A stretch of 64,000 bases of DNA from Chitinophagaceae bacterium (GTDB taxonomy: Bacteria > Bacteroidota > Bacteroidia > Chitinophagales > Chitinophagaceae). A model generated the notes under the pieces. That model was given only the letters and a program-made list of their open reading frames with translations. It did no database searches and was not told the DNA's origin. Shown here in pieces: positions 38,013 through 47,623 of this stretch (position 1 is its first letter; every line of letters begins with the position of its first letter). The DNA lies in contig JAIYAN010000023.1 of NCBI GenBank assembly GCA_027489035.1, forward strand, positions 226,578 through 290,577, written 5' to 3'. A program made the position numbers and the translations under genes.

Positions 38013-38699
38013 TTAAAAAAAGGTTTTTTTATTTGTTTTGTTCCAGAAAATTACAATAATTAATCCCGCTATAGCGCCGCCCACATGTGCAAAATGCGCC
38101 ACATTATCACTAGGTGAATTGGTTACGCCACCAAATATATCAAAAGCAATCAAAGCAGTTAATGCCCATTTGGTTTTAATGGGAAAAGGTATCGGGAAAA
38201 TGTACAATTGTGTATTTGGAAACGTAAATGCATAAGCCGCTAAAACACCCATTATGGCCCCAGAAGCACCAACTGTGGCATTCATCGACAACATATTTTG
38301 ATATAAATCCACATTTTCTGGCGACATAAAATTATGGTCGAAATCCCAGTTGCTATAAGCATAACTAGCCATTTGTGCAAATCCTGCAACTAGTCCACAT
38401 ATCAAATAAAAGATTAAAAATCTTTTGTGTCCCCAAAGTTTTTCCATCAATGAGCCAAACATCCACAAACCAAACATGTTGAAAAGCAAATGAAAAAAAC
38501 TACCATGCATAAACATATGCGTTACCAATTGATATGGTTGGTATACATCGGATTTATAGTGGTGTAAAGCAAATAAATCGTTTATGGTATTGTCATTTCC
38601 ACTTCCCGCAAAAGCCAATTGTGCCACATAAACAATGGTATTGATAATGATAAGATTTAAAACAATTGGGGTGTCTTTCTGTAAACTTCTAAATTCCAT
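38013..38699 (-). CDS. Rhomboid intramembrane serine protease
   Basis: A 228-residue six-helix rhomboid with all catalytic features: HLLFN (70-74, HxxxN), GASG with nucleophile S146, and H205 in AHVGGA. It cleaves transmembrane substrates within the membrane; the substrate is unknown. The gene is immediately followed (0 bases between) by the pseudo-rhomboid and then the EEP protein, forming one operon downstream of rlmD. Confidence 0.9.
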   Translation of the reverse strand: MEFRSLQKDTPIVLNLIIINTIVYVAQLAFAGSGNDNTINDLFALHHYKSDVYQPYQLVTHMFMHGSFFHLLFNMFGLWMFGSLMEKLWGHKRFLIFYLICGLVAGFAQMASYAYSNWDFDHNFMSPENVDLYQNMLSMNATVGASGAIMGVLAAYAFTFPNTQLYIFPIPFPIKTKWALTALIAFDIFGGVTNSPSDNVAHFAHVGGAIAGLIIVIFWNKTNKKTFF

Positions 38700-38715
38700 T
38701 TTCTAAAGTTAAGCG

Positions 38716-40131
38716 TTAATCATTTGATTTTAAAGTAAGCAACACCACACATTCTATATGATGGGTGTGCGGAAACATATCTACAGGTTGCACTTTTTCT
38801 ACTTTATATTTTTCCGACAATAGCGCTAAGTCTCTGGCTTGGGTTGCGGTATTGCAACTTACATACACAATTTTCGGCGCCTCCATTTCTAACAATTTTA
38901 TCACCAATTTTTCGTGCATTCCTGCTCTTGGCGGATCGGTTATAACTACATCAGGTTTTCCATGTGCTTTAAAAAAATCGTCGTTACAAATTTTGATGAC
39001 ATCACCTGCAAAGAATGCTGCATGATTAATATTGTTAAGTGCTGCATTTTTTTTCGCATCTTCAATCGCATCTTCTATCACTTCTACACCAATTATTTTT
39101 TTAGCACCTTCACTTACAAATAGTCCGATACTTCCCGTACCGCAATATAAATCATACACAATTTCCTGACCAGTTAGTCCCGCAAAAGACTTCGTAACAT
39201 CGTATAATTTCTCGGCTTGTTGGGTGTTGGTTTGAAAAAATGATTTTGGACTAATCATGAAATTTAATGAACCTAATTTTTCCATGATAAACCCTTTGCC
39301 ATAGTACACTACAGGCGTTAAATCATAAATCGTATCGTTCCATTTTGGATTGATGGTATATAGTAAAGTTGTAATCGACGGAACTTTTAATAAAAGATAA
39401 TCGAGCATTTCCTTTGTGTTGGCTTCGTCTTCATGATTCAAGCAAATATTTACCATCAATTCGCCGGTAGTTGAAAATCTAATGATGATATTTCTTAGCC
39501 AGCCTGTATGATCGCGGATATTGTAGAATTCCAATTCCTTCGACTTTGCGTAATCGCGGATGGTGTTTCTAATTTGGTTATTTACATCATCCAATAAAAA
39601 GCATTCTTGTATATCGATTATTTTGTCAAAGATGCGCGGTGCATGGTATCCGAGCGCGTTTTGTGGTGAGATGCTAATTTCGGAATCGATTTCATCATTG
39701 GTTAGATAGCGTTTATTGCTAAATGTGAATTCCAATTTGTTTCGATATTGGGTTGTTTTTTCGGATCCGACAATTGGTAAAATTTCAGGAATATCGATTT
39801 TGCCAATTCGTTTTAGATTTTGCTCGGCTTCTTGTTGTTTATATTCCAATTGCTTTTCGTAAGGAAGCATTTGCCATTTACAACCACCACAAACGCCAAA
39901 ATGTTTACAAAATGGCGCTAGTCTGTTGGATGCAGGTTCAACAATTTTTATGGCCCTGCCTTCGGCCCAATCTTTTTTACTTTTTACAATCTGAATATTT
40001 ACAATATCTCCCGGAATAGCGCCAGATACAAAAATCACTTTGCCTTCATGGCGAACCAATGATTTTCCCTCTGCAGCATAGTCGGTTACTTCAATATTTT
40101 CAAGTATGATGTTCTTATTTTTTTTTCGCAC
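38716..40131 (-). CDS. rlmD: 23S rRNA (uracil-C5)-methyltransferase RlmD
   Basis: SAM-dependent enzyme that makes 5-methyluridine in 23S rRNA (U1939-type). In 471 residues: TRAM domain (1-65), iron-sulfur cysteines in FGVCGGCKWQML (about 78-90), FFQTNTQQAEKLYD, SAM motif YDLYCGTGSIGLFVS (about 325), ITDPPRAGMHEKLV, and the catalytic cysteine in VYVSCNTATQARDL (about 428). It belongs to the TrmA/RumA family; Bacteroidota usually have one of these (RlmD or RlmCD), so the symbol is a best guess. Confidence 0.88.
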   Translation of the reverse strand: MRKKNKNIILENIEVTDYAAEGKSLVRHEGKVIFVSGAIPGDIVNIQIVKSKKDWAEGRAIKIVEPASNRLAPFCKHFGVCGGCKWQMLPYEKQLEYKQQEAEQNLKRIGKIDIPEILPIVGSEKTTQYRNKLEFTFSNKRYLTNDEIDSEISISPQNALGYHAPRIFDKIIDIQECFLLDDVNNQIRNTIRDYAKSKELEFYNIRDHTGWLRNIIIRFSTTGELMVNICLNHEDEANTKEMLDYLLLKVPSITTLLYTINPKWNDTIYDLTPVVYYGKGFIMEKLGSLNFMISPKSFFQTNTQQAEKLYDVTKSFAGLTGQEIVYDLYCGTGSIGLFVSEGAKKIIGVEVIEDAIEDAKKNAALNNINHAAFFAGDVIKICNDDFFKAHGKPDVVITDPPRAGMHEKLVIKLLEMEAPKIVYVSCNTATQARDLALLSEKYKVEKVQPVDMFPHTHHIECVVLLTLKSND

Positions 40132-40229
40132 AGCACAAAAATAACCTTTAATCGTTTAATTTAATTTGTTAATGATTTGTAATTTTACGAATCAACTTTT
40201 TAAAATAAAAAAAAACGCTTTATTTTAGA

Positions 40230-40237
40230 TACATTTG
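40230..40237 (+). promoter_or_regulatory. Candidate -7 box for the thioredoxin-like gene
   Basis: TACATTTG matches TAnnTTTG exactly, 16 bases before the ATG at 40254. No clear -33 TTTG at the expected spacing. Confidence 0.45.
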
Positions 40238-40253
40238 ACAACATTTTTAAATT

Positions 40254-41717
40254 ATGAGAAAACAAATTTTACTTTCCAGTCTATTTTTATTTTCAACCAT
40301 TCTTGCTTTTTCTCAACAAGCAAAAACACAAAAAAAAGAATCTTTTACCGTAACCCTAAAAACCCCGAGTTACAATGAAGGGCTTGCTTACTTGTGCTTT
40401 CATTTGGGCAAAAATTTAAATATTGAAGATTCGGCTGTGGTGAATGCAAAAGGAGTCGCGATTTTTAAAGGAGATAGAAAGCTTCCAGCTGGTATTTATG
40501 CCATTGTTTTTCCGGGCAAACGCTACACTTTCGACTTTTTCGTAAGCAAAGAACAAGAAATCAACATTGAAGCAGATACTTTAAATCTTCAAAATCCAAA
40601 AATTACCGGTTCGAAAGAAAATAACCTATTTCAAGAATACCAAAATACAGTTGGTATAAAAGGTGGTTTGTTACAACGTGAACGCACGGCCTATAGCGCT
40701 TCAAGAACGGCAAAAGATTCTGCATTACATCTAGAAAATTACAATCGTTTCAACAAGGAGTTGATTGATTACAGAGATACCATCATGGTTAGATATCCTG
40801 AATCAATGATGACTGCCATGCTTTATGCGATGAAAGAACCAGATATTTTGATAAAAAAACCAGTGAATCGTCAAGATTCGGTAGCCAATTATAATTATTA
40901 CAAAAAGAAATATTGGGAAGGCGTAACGTTTATGGATGAATCTGTAATAAGAACGCCATTCTTCTTGCCAAAATTTGAGCGTTATTACAGAGAGATTATG
41001 CCTCAATCATCGGATAGCATCATCAAAGATTTAGATTATAAATTATTGTTGGCACGTAGTTGTCCTGAGATGTATAAGTTTTTGTTGAACTGGTTTACAG
41101 ACGAATATATCCAGCCAAAATACATGGGACAAGATGCGATATTTGTTCACCTGTTTGAAAAATATCACAGCAAAGGTTTATCAAGTTGGTTGAATGAAAA
41201 ACAAATGGAAACCATTTCCAGAAGAGCATATATGCAAATGAGCAATTTAATTGGCGTAAAAGCGGCTGATTTAGAAATGGTGGATTCAACTGGAAAGCCG
41301 ATGAATTTATACAATGTTAATGCAGAATACACCATGGTGATCTTTTGGGATCCAACCTGTGGCCACTGTAAGGAAGAAGTGCCAAGAATTGATTCTTTGT
41401 ATAGAGATTCTTGGAAATCGCGTGGTGTAAAAATTTATTCTGTATTATCTGATAATGAAAAATACAAAGAGTGGGTAAATTATTTGAAAGAACACAAATT
41501 AGGAGATTGGGTAAATGTCTACGAAACCAAAGCCATGGAAAAAAAGGTTTCTGATGAATCAAGAGCAAGTTTCCGTCAATTATACGATGTGATACAAACC
41601 CCAACTTTATTTTTATTGGATAAAGAAAAACGCATCATTGGCAAAAAATTAGGATGGCAACAATTAAACGATTTATTAAAAGCCAAATGGAGCAATAGTG
41701 GTGATAAAAAAGAATAA
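40254..41717 (+). CDS. TlpA-like thioredoxin-fold protein with DUF4369/DUF5106-type regions
   Basis: A 487-residue periplasmic protein. Signal peptide 1-20 (ends FSQQ); an N-terminal beta-rich domain of the DUF4369 type (about 30-120, with DSAVVNAKGVAIFKGDRKLPAGIYAIVFPGK); a helical DUF5106-type middle; and a thioredoxin domain with the redox motif CGHC (about 368) in WDPTCGHCKEEVPRID. It probably reduces or exchanges disulfides in exported proteins. The next gene, a parvulin isomerase, starts 21 bases later, so a joint role in folding exported proteins is likely. Confidence 0.85.
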   Translation: MRKQILLSSLFLFSTILAFSQQAKTQKKESFTVTLKTPSYNEGLAYLCFHLGKNLNIEDSAVVNAKGVAIFKGDRKLPAGIYAIVFPGKRYTFDFFVSKEQEINIEADTLNLQNPKITGSKENNLFQEYQNTVGIKGGLLQRERTAYSASRTAKDSALHLENYNRFNKELIDYRDTIMVRYPESMMTAMLYAMKEPDILIKKPVNRQDSVANYNYYKKKYWEGVTFMDESVIRTPFFLPKFERYYREIMPQSSDSIIKDLDYKLLLARSCPEMYKFLLNWFTDEYIQPKYMGQDAIFVHLFEKYHSKGLSSWLNEKQMETISRRAYMQMSNLIGVKAADLEMVDSTGKPMNLYNVNAEYTMVIFWDPTCGHCKEEVPRIDSLYRDSWKSRGVKIYSVLSDNEKYKEWVNYLKEHKLGDWVNVYETKAMEKKVSDESRASFRQLYDVIQTPTLFLLDKEKRIIGKKLGWQQLNDLLKAKWSNSGDKKE

Positions 41718-41738
41718 TTCTTCTTATAAATTTCAACA

Positions 41739-43670
41739 ATGAAAAAAATTATTTTCTTGTCAGCAAATCTGCTGATTGGCATCTCTTTATTTGCACAACA
41801 ACCTTTGATAAATTATGGCAAACATTCAATAAGCAAGGTTGAGTTTTTGAAAGCGTTTAATAAAAATAAGCCGACAACAGAAGGTGACAGAGAAAAGGCG
41901 ATAAGAGAATACGTAGACTTATATGCCAATTTTAAAATGAAGGTAATGGAGGCTATGGAGTTGAGGTTGGATACGGCAGATCAATTCAAAACGGATCTAG
42001 ATAATTTTCGCAAACAAATCATTGAAAATTATTTAAGTGATGAAAAAACGTTTAATGCACTAACAGACGAAGCATACACCAGAAGTTTATCAGATTTACA
42101 TGTTGTAAGATACTCCGTTTCTATAGACGAAAATACTTCTCCAGAAGATAGCATGGCAAAATATAATGCCATTAAAGCAATTTCAGAGCAACTAAAAAGA
42201 ATGCCCAATTCAAGGATTAATAATTCAGAAAGTCCATTGGTTGAATATTCAGACATGGGATTTTTGACCGTTTTTTCATTGCCTTATGTGTATGAAAACA
42301 TCGTTTATGGATTAAAACCTGGCGAAACTTCAAGCCCTTATCGTGCAAAAAAAGCATGGCATGTATTTAGTGTTTTAGAAAAAAGAAAGAGTGTGGGTAA
42401 ATGGAAAATGGCACAAATATTATTTTCAACGCCAGAAAATGCTGATGAGGAAATTATGCAAGTACTAAAGGTTAAAGCAGATTCTGTATATACAATATTA
42501 AGAAATGGAGCAGATTTTTCGAATGTTGCAAAATTTGTAAGCGATGATAAATTAACCTATTTAAATGGAGGTGAACTGCCAGAGTTTGGAACCGGGAAAT
42601 ATGACAATGTATTTGAATCAGAGGCAATAAAACTAAATAAAGATGGCGATATTTCTGAGCCATTTCAAACTTCATTTGGTATACATATTTTAAAAAGAAT
42701 TGCTCAAACGCCCGCTCCTTCAACAAAAACGGATGATAATTGGTTGTACGAAATCAAACAAAAATTACAACAAGACGATCGTATTAAAATTGCCAAAGAC
42801 AAATTTGCAAAAGACATCATTACCAAAATAGGCTTCAAAATAACGAATGCAGTAAAGGAGGAAGATTTATACAATTTTGCGGATAGCGTAATGTTTGATT
42901 TTGAAATTCCAGATGCGCCTGCAACCAAACCCATCAGTAAAAAAGTGCTTATCAACTTTACTAAAGGAAATGCTACGGGAGAAGATTGGTTGAATTTTGT
43001 TAGAGATTATAAAGGCAATCCTGATTTGTTTAAAATGGAAACCAACGCAATGCTTTGGGAGAAATTTAAAACCTATGCTTCTTTAAATTATTATAAAAAT
43101 AATCTTGAGTTTTATAATGCAGATTTTGCATATCAAATGCAGGAATTTAAAGAAGGGAATTTGTTGTTTGAAATTATGGAGAAAAAAGTTTGGTCAAAAG
43201 CTTCTTCTGATTCTGTTGGGTTACGCGAATATTATAATGCACATAAAAGCCAATACATCTGGTCTAAAAGTGCCGATGTGTTGATTATGAATGCAGTGTC
43301 TGATGATATTGCCAAAGCGGCAAAAGAAAGCATACAAAGTGGTGTGAATTGGAAAGAGTTGGTAGAAGTAAATCAAGGTGAATTGCAAGGCGATAGCGGA
43401 AGATTTGAGCTATCACAAATTAATGCGGATTCAACCGCATCCGAAGAAAGCTTTTCAGAAGTAACACTCAACAGCGATGGAACTGCTGGCTTTATGAAGT
43501 ATTTGAAATTGTATAATGATGGCGAACAACGCAGCTTTGAAGATGCCAGAGGAATGGTTATAAATGATTACCAAGGGGTAGTAGAAAAAAGATGGATTGC
43601 AGAACTACAAAAAAAATATCCTGTAAAAATAAATCAGCAATTGTTGAAAGAGATTATTCAAAAACAATAA
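41739..43670 (+). CDS. Periplasmic parvulin-type peptidyl-prolyl isomerase
   Basis: A 643-residue SurA/PpiC-like foldase. Signal peptide 1-20 (ends FAQQ). One clear rotamase domain (about 225-325) has WKMAQILFSTP, GADFSNVAKFVSDD, NGGELPEFGTG and EPFQTSFGIHILKR. A second, degenerate one may span about 115-215 (LSDLHVVRYSVSID, then GLKPGETSSPYRAKKAWHVFSVL). The C-terminal 300 residues are helical and unassigned. It probably assists outer-membrane or T9SS cargo folding together with the upstream thioredoxin-like protein. Confidence 0.88.
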   Translation: MKKIIFLSANLLIGISLFAQQPLINYGKHSISKVEFLKAFNKNKPTTEGDREKAIREYVDLYANFKMKVMEAMELRLDTADQFKTDLDNFRKQIIENYLSDEKTFNALTDEAYTRSLSDLHVVRYSVSIDENTSPEDSMAKYNAIKAISEQLKRMPNSRINNSESPLVEYSDMGFLTVFSLPYVYENIVYGLKPGETSSPYRAKKAWHVFSVLEKRKSVGKWKMAQILFSTPENADEEIMQVLKVKADSVYTILRNGADFSNVAKFVSDDKLTYLNGGELPEFGTGKYDNVFESEAIKLNKDGDISEPFQTSFGIHILKRIAQTPAPSTKTDDNWLYEIKQKLQQDDRIKIAKDKFAKDIITKIGFKITNAVKEEDLYNFADSVMFDFEIPDAPATKPISKKVLINFTKGNATGEDWLNFVRDYKGNPDLFKMETNAMLWEKFKTYASLNYYKNNLEFYNADFAYQMQEFKEGNLLFEIMEKKVWSKASSDSVGLREYYNAHKSQYIWSKSADVLIMNAVSDDIAKAAKESIQSGVNWKELVEVNQGELQGDSGRFELSQINADSTASEESFSEVTLNSDGTAGFMKYLKLYNDGEQRSFEDARGMVINDYQGVVEKRWIAELQKKYPVKINQQLLKEIIQKQ

Positions 43671-43709
43671 CCAATTAATCTTTACAGGACTTGTAGAAAT
43701 GTTGAAGGA

Positions 43710-44132
43710 TTAGGATTTTCCTTTTCTTTCTTCCATTTTCTTTAAACGTTGCTTCTTTAATTTTTCAACCATTTTCTTTCTGAATTCGTTGTCTTTGATA
43801 AAGAATAAGTTTGTTTTTTCAGCCCCTAAAACTTTGACGAATTTGTCGTTGTATTTCTTCTTCGTGTTTAGGTTTGCTTCTTCTTTTTCCAATACGGTTT
43901 GATTTGTTTTTCTAGCACTCATCAAATCATCATTATACAAGTGATGAATTGGCCAGAACTTCTCCGCTTCTGTTTCTGTTAAGTTTAGTTCTTGTGTAAT
44001 AAAAGCGATGTATAATGTTTTTATTTTTTGTTTTCCAGGTTGATTATCTCCTAAACCGTTTGAATTTTTTTGTGCAAAAACACCCGTTACAGATGCTACA
44101 AAAAAGAGTGCTGTTAAAAATTGTTTTTTCAT
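43710..44132 (-). CDS. Secreted Spy/CpxP-like helical protein
   Basis: A 140-residue secreted protein with signal peptide (about 1-20, ends FAQ). The helical body has FITQELNLTETEAEKFWPIHHLYNDDL and a basic C-terminus (EKLKKQRLKKMEERKGKS). In Bacteroidota such small proteins with the LNLTxxEAExFWPIY motif are associated with ECF sigma factors; here it ends the sigma/anti-sigma operon. A role as periplasmic stress sensor or chaperone is inferred from context. Confidence 0.68.
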   Translation of the reverse strand: MKKQFLTALFFVASVTGVFAQKNSNGLGDNQPGKQKIKTLYIAFITQELNLTETEAEKFWPIHHLYNDDLMSARKTNQTVLEKEEANLNTKKKYNDKFVKVLGAEKTNLFFIKDNEFRKKMVEKLKKQRLKKMEERKGKS

Positions 44133-44168
44133 GTTTTTTATTTTTTAAAGATTATAGATTTTTTTTGA

Positions 44169-44867
44169 TTAATTGATTTTTTGAACTGTTTTTAAACTAG
44201 ATAAATAATTATCAACGGCTTCTTCATCATACAAGAGATCATCATTGTCTAAATTGATTTCGTCTTCATTTAATGATGCCACTAAAGCGGCATTTACATC
44301 ATGTCCGTTTTCTTCCAAATAGTTTTGAATTTCTTTGTCATTAATCTGCTCGAATTCCGATTCGAAACTGTTATTAAGAATGATTTTTTTTGCTTCTTTT
44401 TCTATCAGGGAAATTCCTTCATCTTGTTTTTTAGGCAAATTAATGATAATGGTAAATCCAATTAATCCAACAATAACAGCTGCTACTAATTTTATCCAAA
44501 TATGATTTTTAGAGATTGATATAACTTTTGCCGGTGTTTTTACTGCTTGTAAAATGTTTTCAGGCAATGTTTCAAAATAGTTATTGGGAATTGTGTAAGG
44601 ATGCTGTTTTTCTTGGGTTGATAAAATATGGGTTTCTTTTTCTGCTGAATCCTCATTTTTTATTTTTTCAAGTATATTTTCTGGGAGTTGATTAAAATAA
44701 TTTTCAGGTGTTTCAAAAACAGGCGTTTCTATACATTTTATTAAAACTTCAGAATGAACATGGTCAAAATAACCTTCAGGAACTTCGAATACATTGCATT
44801 TTGGAATATTTGCAACTACTTCGCTGATGGTTAAAAGCTCTTCTTGTATGTTTTTGTTTTGATTCAT
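44169..44867 (-). CDS. Anti-sigma factor-like membrane protein
   Basis: A 232-residue protein with one membrane segment (about 127-146, IKLVAAVIVGLIGFTIIINL). Its cytoplasmic part holds three copies of a motif: FEVPEGYFDHVHSEVL, TPENYFNQLPENILEKI and IPNNYFETLPENILQAV. The C-terminal part (150-232) is acidic and predicted helical. Topology and position directly after the ECF sigma gene suggest an anti-sigma factor, though no ZAS zinc motif is present. Confidence 0.7.
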   Translation of the reverse strand: MNQNKNIQEELLTISEVVANIPKCNVFEVPEGYFDHVHSEVLIKCIETPVFETPENYFNQLPENILEKIKNEDSAEKETHILSTQEKQHPYTIPNNYFETLPENILQAVKTPAKVISISKNHIWIKLVAAVIVGLIGFTIIINLPKKQDEGISLIEKEAKKIILNNSFESEFEQINDKEIQNYLEENGHDVNAALVASLNEDEINLDNDDLLYDEEAVDNYLSSLKTVQKIN

Positions 44868-44899
44868 GTCGGTTTAAGACGGATTGTTTTTAAATATGT

Positions 44900-45457
44900 T
44901 TAATGGTTTAAAATAAAGTCTTCAATTTTTTTTACGGCATGATGATAACTGGCTTTTAAAGCGCCTTCGCTCGTTTCCAAAACGGCGCTCATTTCGCCGT
45001 AAGGCATTTCTTCGTAGTATCTTAATAAAAACACAACACGTTGTTTTTCAGGGAGTTTTTGAATGGCTAGCTGAAGCTTCCATTCTATTTTATTGGCATC
45101 AAAATGTTGATCAGCAACAACTTTATTGGATAAGTGTGATTCTTCATCACTAAAAGAAAGGGATTTTCTTTTGTTTAGGGAAGCGATAAAAGTGAGACTT
45201 TCATTTGTGGCGATTTTATAAAGCCAGGTGTAAAGTTGACTATCTTCTCTAAAATTGTCTAGTCCTTTCCAAACTTTAATAAATACATTTTGTAAAACGT
45301 CGTTGGCATTTTCATGTTCTACTACCATTCTTCTAATATGCCAATATAATCGTTCTTGATATTTTTTAATGATTTTGGTAAATGCCCCTTCTTTATTAAT
45401 ATCATTTTTGAACTGAAAGATTAAATCAACGTCTTCATCAGGATTTATCATACTCAA
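44900..45457 (-). CDS. ECF-type RNA polymerase sigma factor
   Basis: A 185-residue sigma-70 family factor. Sigma-2 region about 25-95 (AFTKIIKKYQERLYWHIRR, then ANDVLQNVFIKVWKGLDNFR and SQLYTWLYKIATNESL), sigma-4 region about 130-180 (LQLAIQKLPEKQRVVFLLRYYEEMPYGEMSAVLETSEGALKAS). It probably drives its own operon with the anti-sigma-like and Spy-like genes. Inducing signal unknown. Confidence 0.93.
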   Translation of the reverse strand: MSMINPDEDVDLIFQFKNDINKEGAFTKIIKKYQERLYWHIRRMVVEHENANDVLQNVFIKVWKGLDNFREDSQLYTWLYKIATNESLTFIASLNKRKSLSFSDEESHLSNKVVADQHFDANKIEWKLQLAIQKLPEKQRVVFLLRYYEEMPYGEMSAVLETSEGALKASYHHAVKKIEDFILNH

Positions 45458-45537
45458 ATTTATTTGAAAAAAAGTTAAGACATAAAAATCCCATTGAGGT
45501 TTAACTAACCAAATTCTATTTTAAAAATGAGCAGTGT

Positions 45538-46494
45538 TTACTTTTTTCTAGAGATTGATTTTTCCGCAGCTGCCGCAATGTGATTGGCGTCTAAACCATA
45601 TTTTACCAATAATTCAGCAGGTTTGCCACTTTCACCAAAAGTATCATTTGTACCAATGTACTCAATTGGAATTGGACAATGCTTCGAAGCAACTTGAGCG
45701 ATACTGTCGCCCAAACCACCAATAATATTGTGTTCCTCGGCAGTAACGGCACAACCTGTTTTTTGAATAGATGTAAGTATTGCTTCTACATCGAGCGGTT
45801 TGATGGTATGTATGTTTATAACTTCTGCAGAGATGCCTTTTGCTTCAAGCAATTTAGCCGCTTCAACAGCAAGCCAAACCAAATGGCCGCAAGCGAAAAT
45901 GCTCACATCGGTTCCATTAGCAAGTACTTGTGCTTTTCCCAATACGAAATCAGATTCTTGTGTAAACATTGGCCAGGCTGGACGACCAAAACGTAGATAA
46001 ACTGGTCCTTCCATATTTGCAATTGCTTTTGTAGCTGCTTTAGTTTGTGCGTAATCGCAAGGAACTACAACCGTCATATCGGGCAACATTTTCATCATAC
46101 CAATATCTTCAAGAATTTGATGCGTTGCGCCATCTTCTCCAAGTGTTAAGCCAGCATGCGAAGCACATATTTTTACATTTTTCCCGCTATAAGCAATACT
46201 CTGACGAATTTGATCGTAAACCCTTCCCGTAGAAAAGTTAGCAAATGTTGTGGTGAAAGGAATTTTTCCGCCAATGGTTAATCCAGCAGCGATGCCCATC
46301 ATATTGGCTTCTGCTATTCCGCATTGAATAAAACGCTCTGGAAATTCTTTAATAAACCCATTAAGTTTAAGTGAACCAGCTAGATCAGCAGTTAAAGCAA
46401 TGATATTTGGATTTTCTCTTGCCGCTTCTAAAATTCCATCTCCAAAACCACTTCTTGTGTCTTTTGTTCCTGTTGATTGTATTTTTGATAACAT
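45538..46494 (-). CDS. Transketolase, C-terminal half
   Basis: A 318-residue protein comprising only the pyrimidine-binding and C-terminal domains of transketolase (pentose phosphate pathway): RSGFGDGILEAARENPNIIALTADLAGS, AEANMMGIAAGLT, HAGLTLGEDGATHQILEDIGMM and VYLRFGRP. The TPP-pyrophosphate half must come from a separate gene. In most Bacteroidota with split transketolase the two halves are adjacent; the partner is not in this window. Same strand as galE 20 bases upstream. Confidence 0.92.
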   Translation of the reverse strand: MLSKIQSTGTKDTRSGFGDGILEAARENPNIIALTADLAGSLKLNGFIKEFPERFIQCGIAEANMMGIAAGLTIGGKIPFTTTFANFSTGRVYDQIRQSIAYSGKNVKICASHAGLTLGEDGATHQILEDIGMMKMLPDMTVVVPCDYAQTKAATKAIANMEGPVYLRFGRPAWPMFTQESDFVLGKAQVLANGTDVSIFACGHLVWLAVEAAKLLEAKGISAEVINIHTIKPLDVEAILTSIQKTGCAVTAEEHNIIGGLGDSIAQVASKHCPIPIEYIGTNDTFGESGKPAELLVKYGLDANHIAAAAEKSISRKK

Positions 46495-46513
46495 ACTTTA
46501 TCTTTTTGGTTTA

Positions 46514-47545
46514 TTATTTATTTTGGTTTAAATTTTTCAGTTTCAATTCCCATTGCCAAGCTGTTCGCATCATGTCTTCAAGATTAAATTGCGGCACCCA
46601 GCCTAATTGTTGTTTTGCTTTTTCATTGTTAGCAAAAATACCTACGATATCACCGGCTCTCCTTCCTGATATTTGATAATTCAGTTTCGTTTCGCTTACT
46701 TTTTCAAAAGTATTGATTACTTCTAAAACAGTATATCCATTACCCGTTCCTAAATTAAACACTTCGCAATTTCGGGTATTTTTTTGAGCAATTAAATAAT
46801 TCAATGCTAAAGTATGCGCATGTGCGATATCCGATACGTGAATATAATCTCTAACGCAACTTCCATCACGAGTAGGATAATCATTTCCGAAAACTTGCAT
46901 TTGAGGCAATTTGCCAATAGCGGTTTGTGTAATCGCCGGAACAAGATTTGCAGGTTTTCCAATGGGTAATTCTCCAATTTCTATCGAATTATGTGCACCA
47001 ACTGGATTGAAATATCGCAATAGAATAGATTGAATTTTGTTGCTGTTTACGGTTTGTTGTACAATTTGTTCACCCATTTGTTTGGTATAACCATAAGGCG
47101 ATTCAGCAAGTTTAGTTTGAGTTTCTTCAGTAACCGGACTTTCATCTGGATTACCATAAACAGTGCAAGAAGAAGAAAATACAAAATTGGGGATTGAAAA
47201 TTCTTCGCAACAGCGTAAAATATTTATTAAAGAATTGATGTTATTGTCGAAATAGCGCAATGGATGTTCTACTGATTCTCCAACCGATTTAAATGCGGCA
47301 AAATGTATAATTCCTATGATATCTGGATTTTCTTGAAAAACCGCATGCGTATCATCAAATACACATAAATCAACCAGGTAATTTTTTATTTTTTTTCCAG
47401 TAATGCGCTCAACGCCGTCTAAAATACTGGCGTTACTTCTACTGTTGTTGTCTGCAGAAATTACTTCAAATCCATGTTGAATTAAATCAACAATTGTATG
47501 CGATCCTATATATCCACATCCACCAGTTACTAAAATTTTGTTCAT
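46514..47545 (-). CDS. galE: UDP-glucose 4-epimerase
   Basis: NAD-dependent interconversion of UDP-glucose and UDP-galactose for polysaccharide synthesis. I chose ATG 47545 because it begins MNKILVTGGCGYIGSHT with the GxxGxxG motif at 8-14; the upstream ATG adds 13 unrelated residues. Catalytic YGYTK (Y151, K155), S124-S126 region FVFSSSCTVYG, and DGSCVRDYIHVSDIA. The 343 residues match the family. Confidence 0.95.
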   Translation of the reverse strand: MNKILVTGGCGYIGSHTIVDLIQHGFEVISADNNSRSNASILDGVERITGKKIKNYLVDLCVFDDTHAVFQENPDIIGIIHFAAFKSVGESVEHPLRYFDNNINSLINILRCCEEFSIPNFVFSSSCTVYGNPDESPVTEETQTKLAESPYGYTKQMGEQIVQQTVNSNKIQSILLRYFNPVGAHNSIEIGELPIGKPANLVPAITQTAIGKLPQMQVFGNDYPTRDGSCVRDYIHVSDIAHAHTLALNYLIAQKNTRNCEVFNLGTGNGYTVLEVINTFEKVSETKLNYQISGRRAGDIVGIFANNEKAKQQLGWVPQFNLEDMMRTAWQWELKLKNLNQNK

Positions 47546-47623
47546 AAAATTATTTGCAATAAAGCCTGCTTCTAAATATTGCACAAAGAAAACGAAAAAC
47601 TATGAAGTGAGCGTAATATTATT

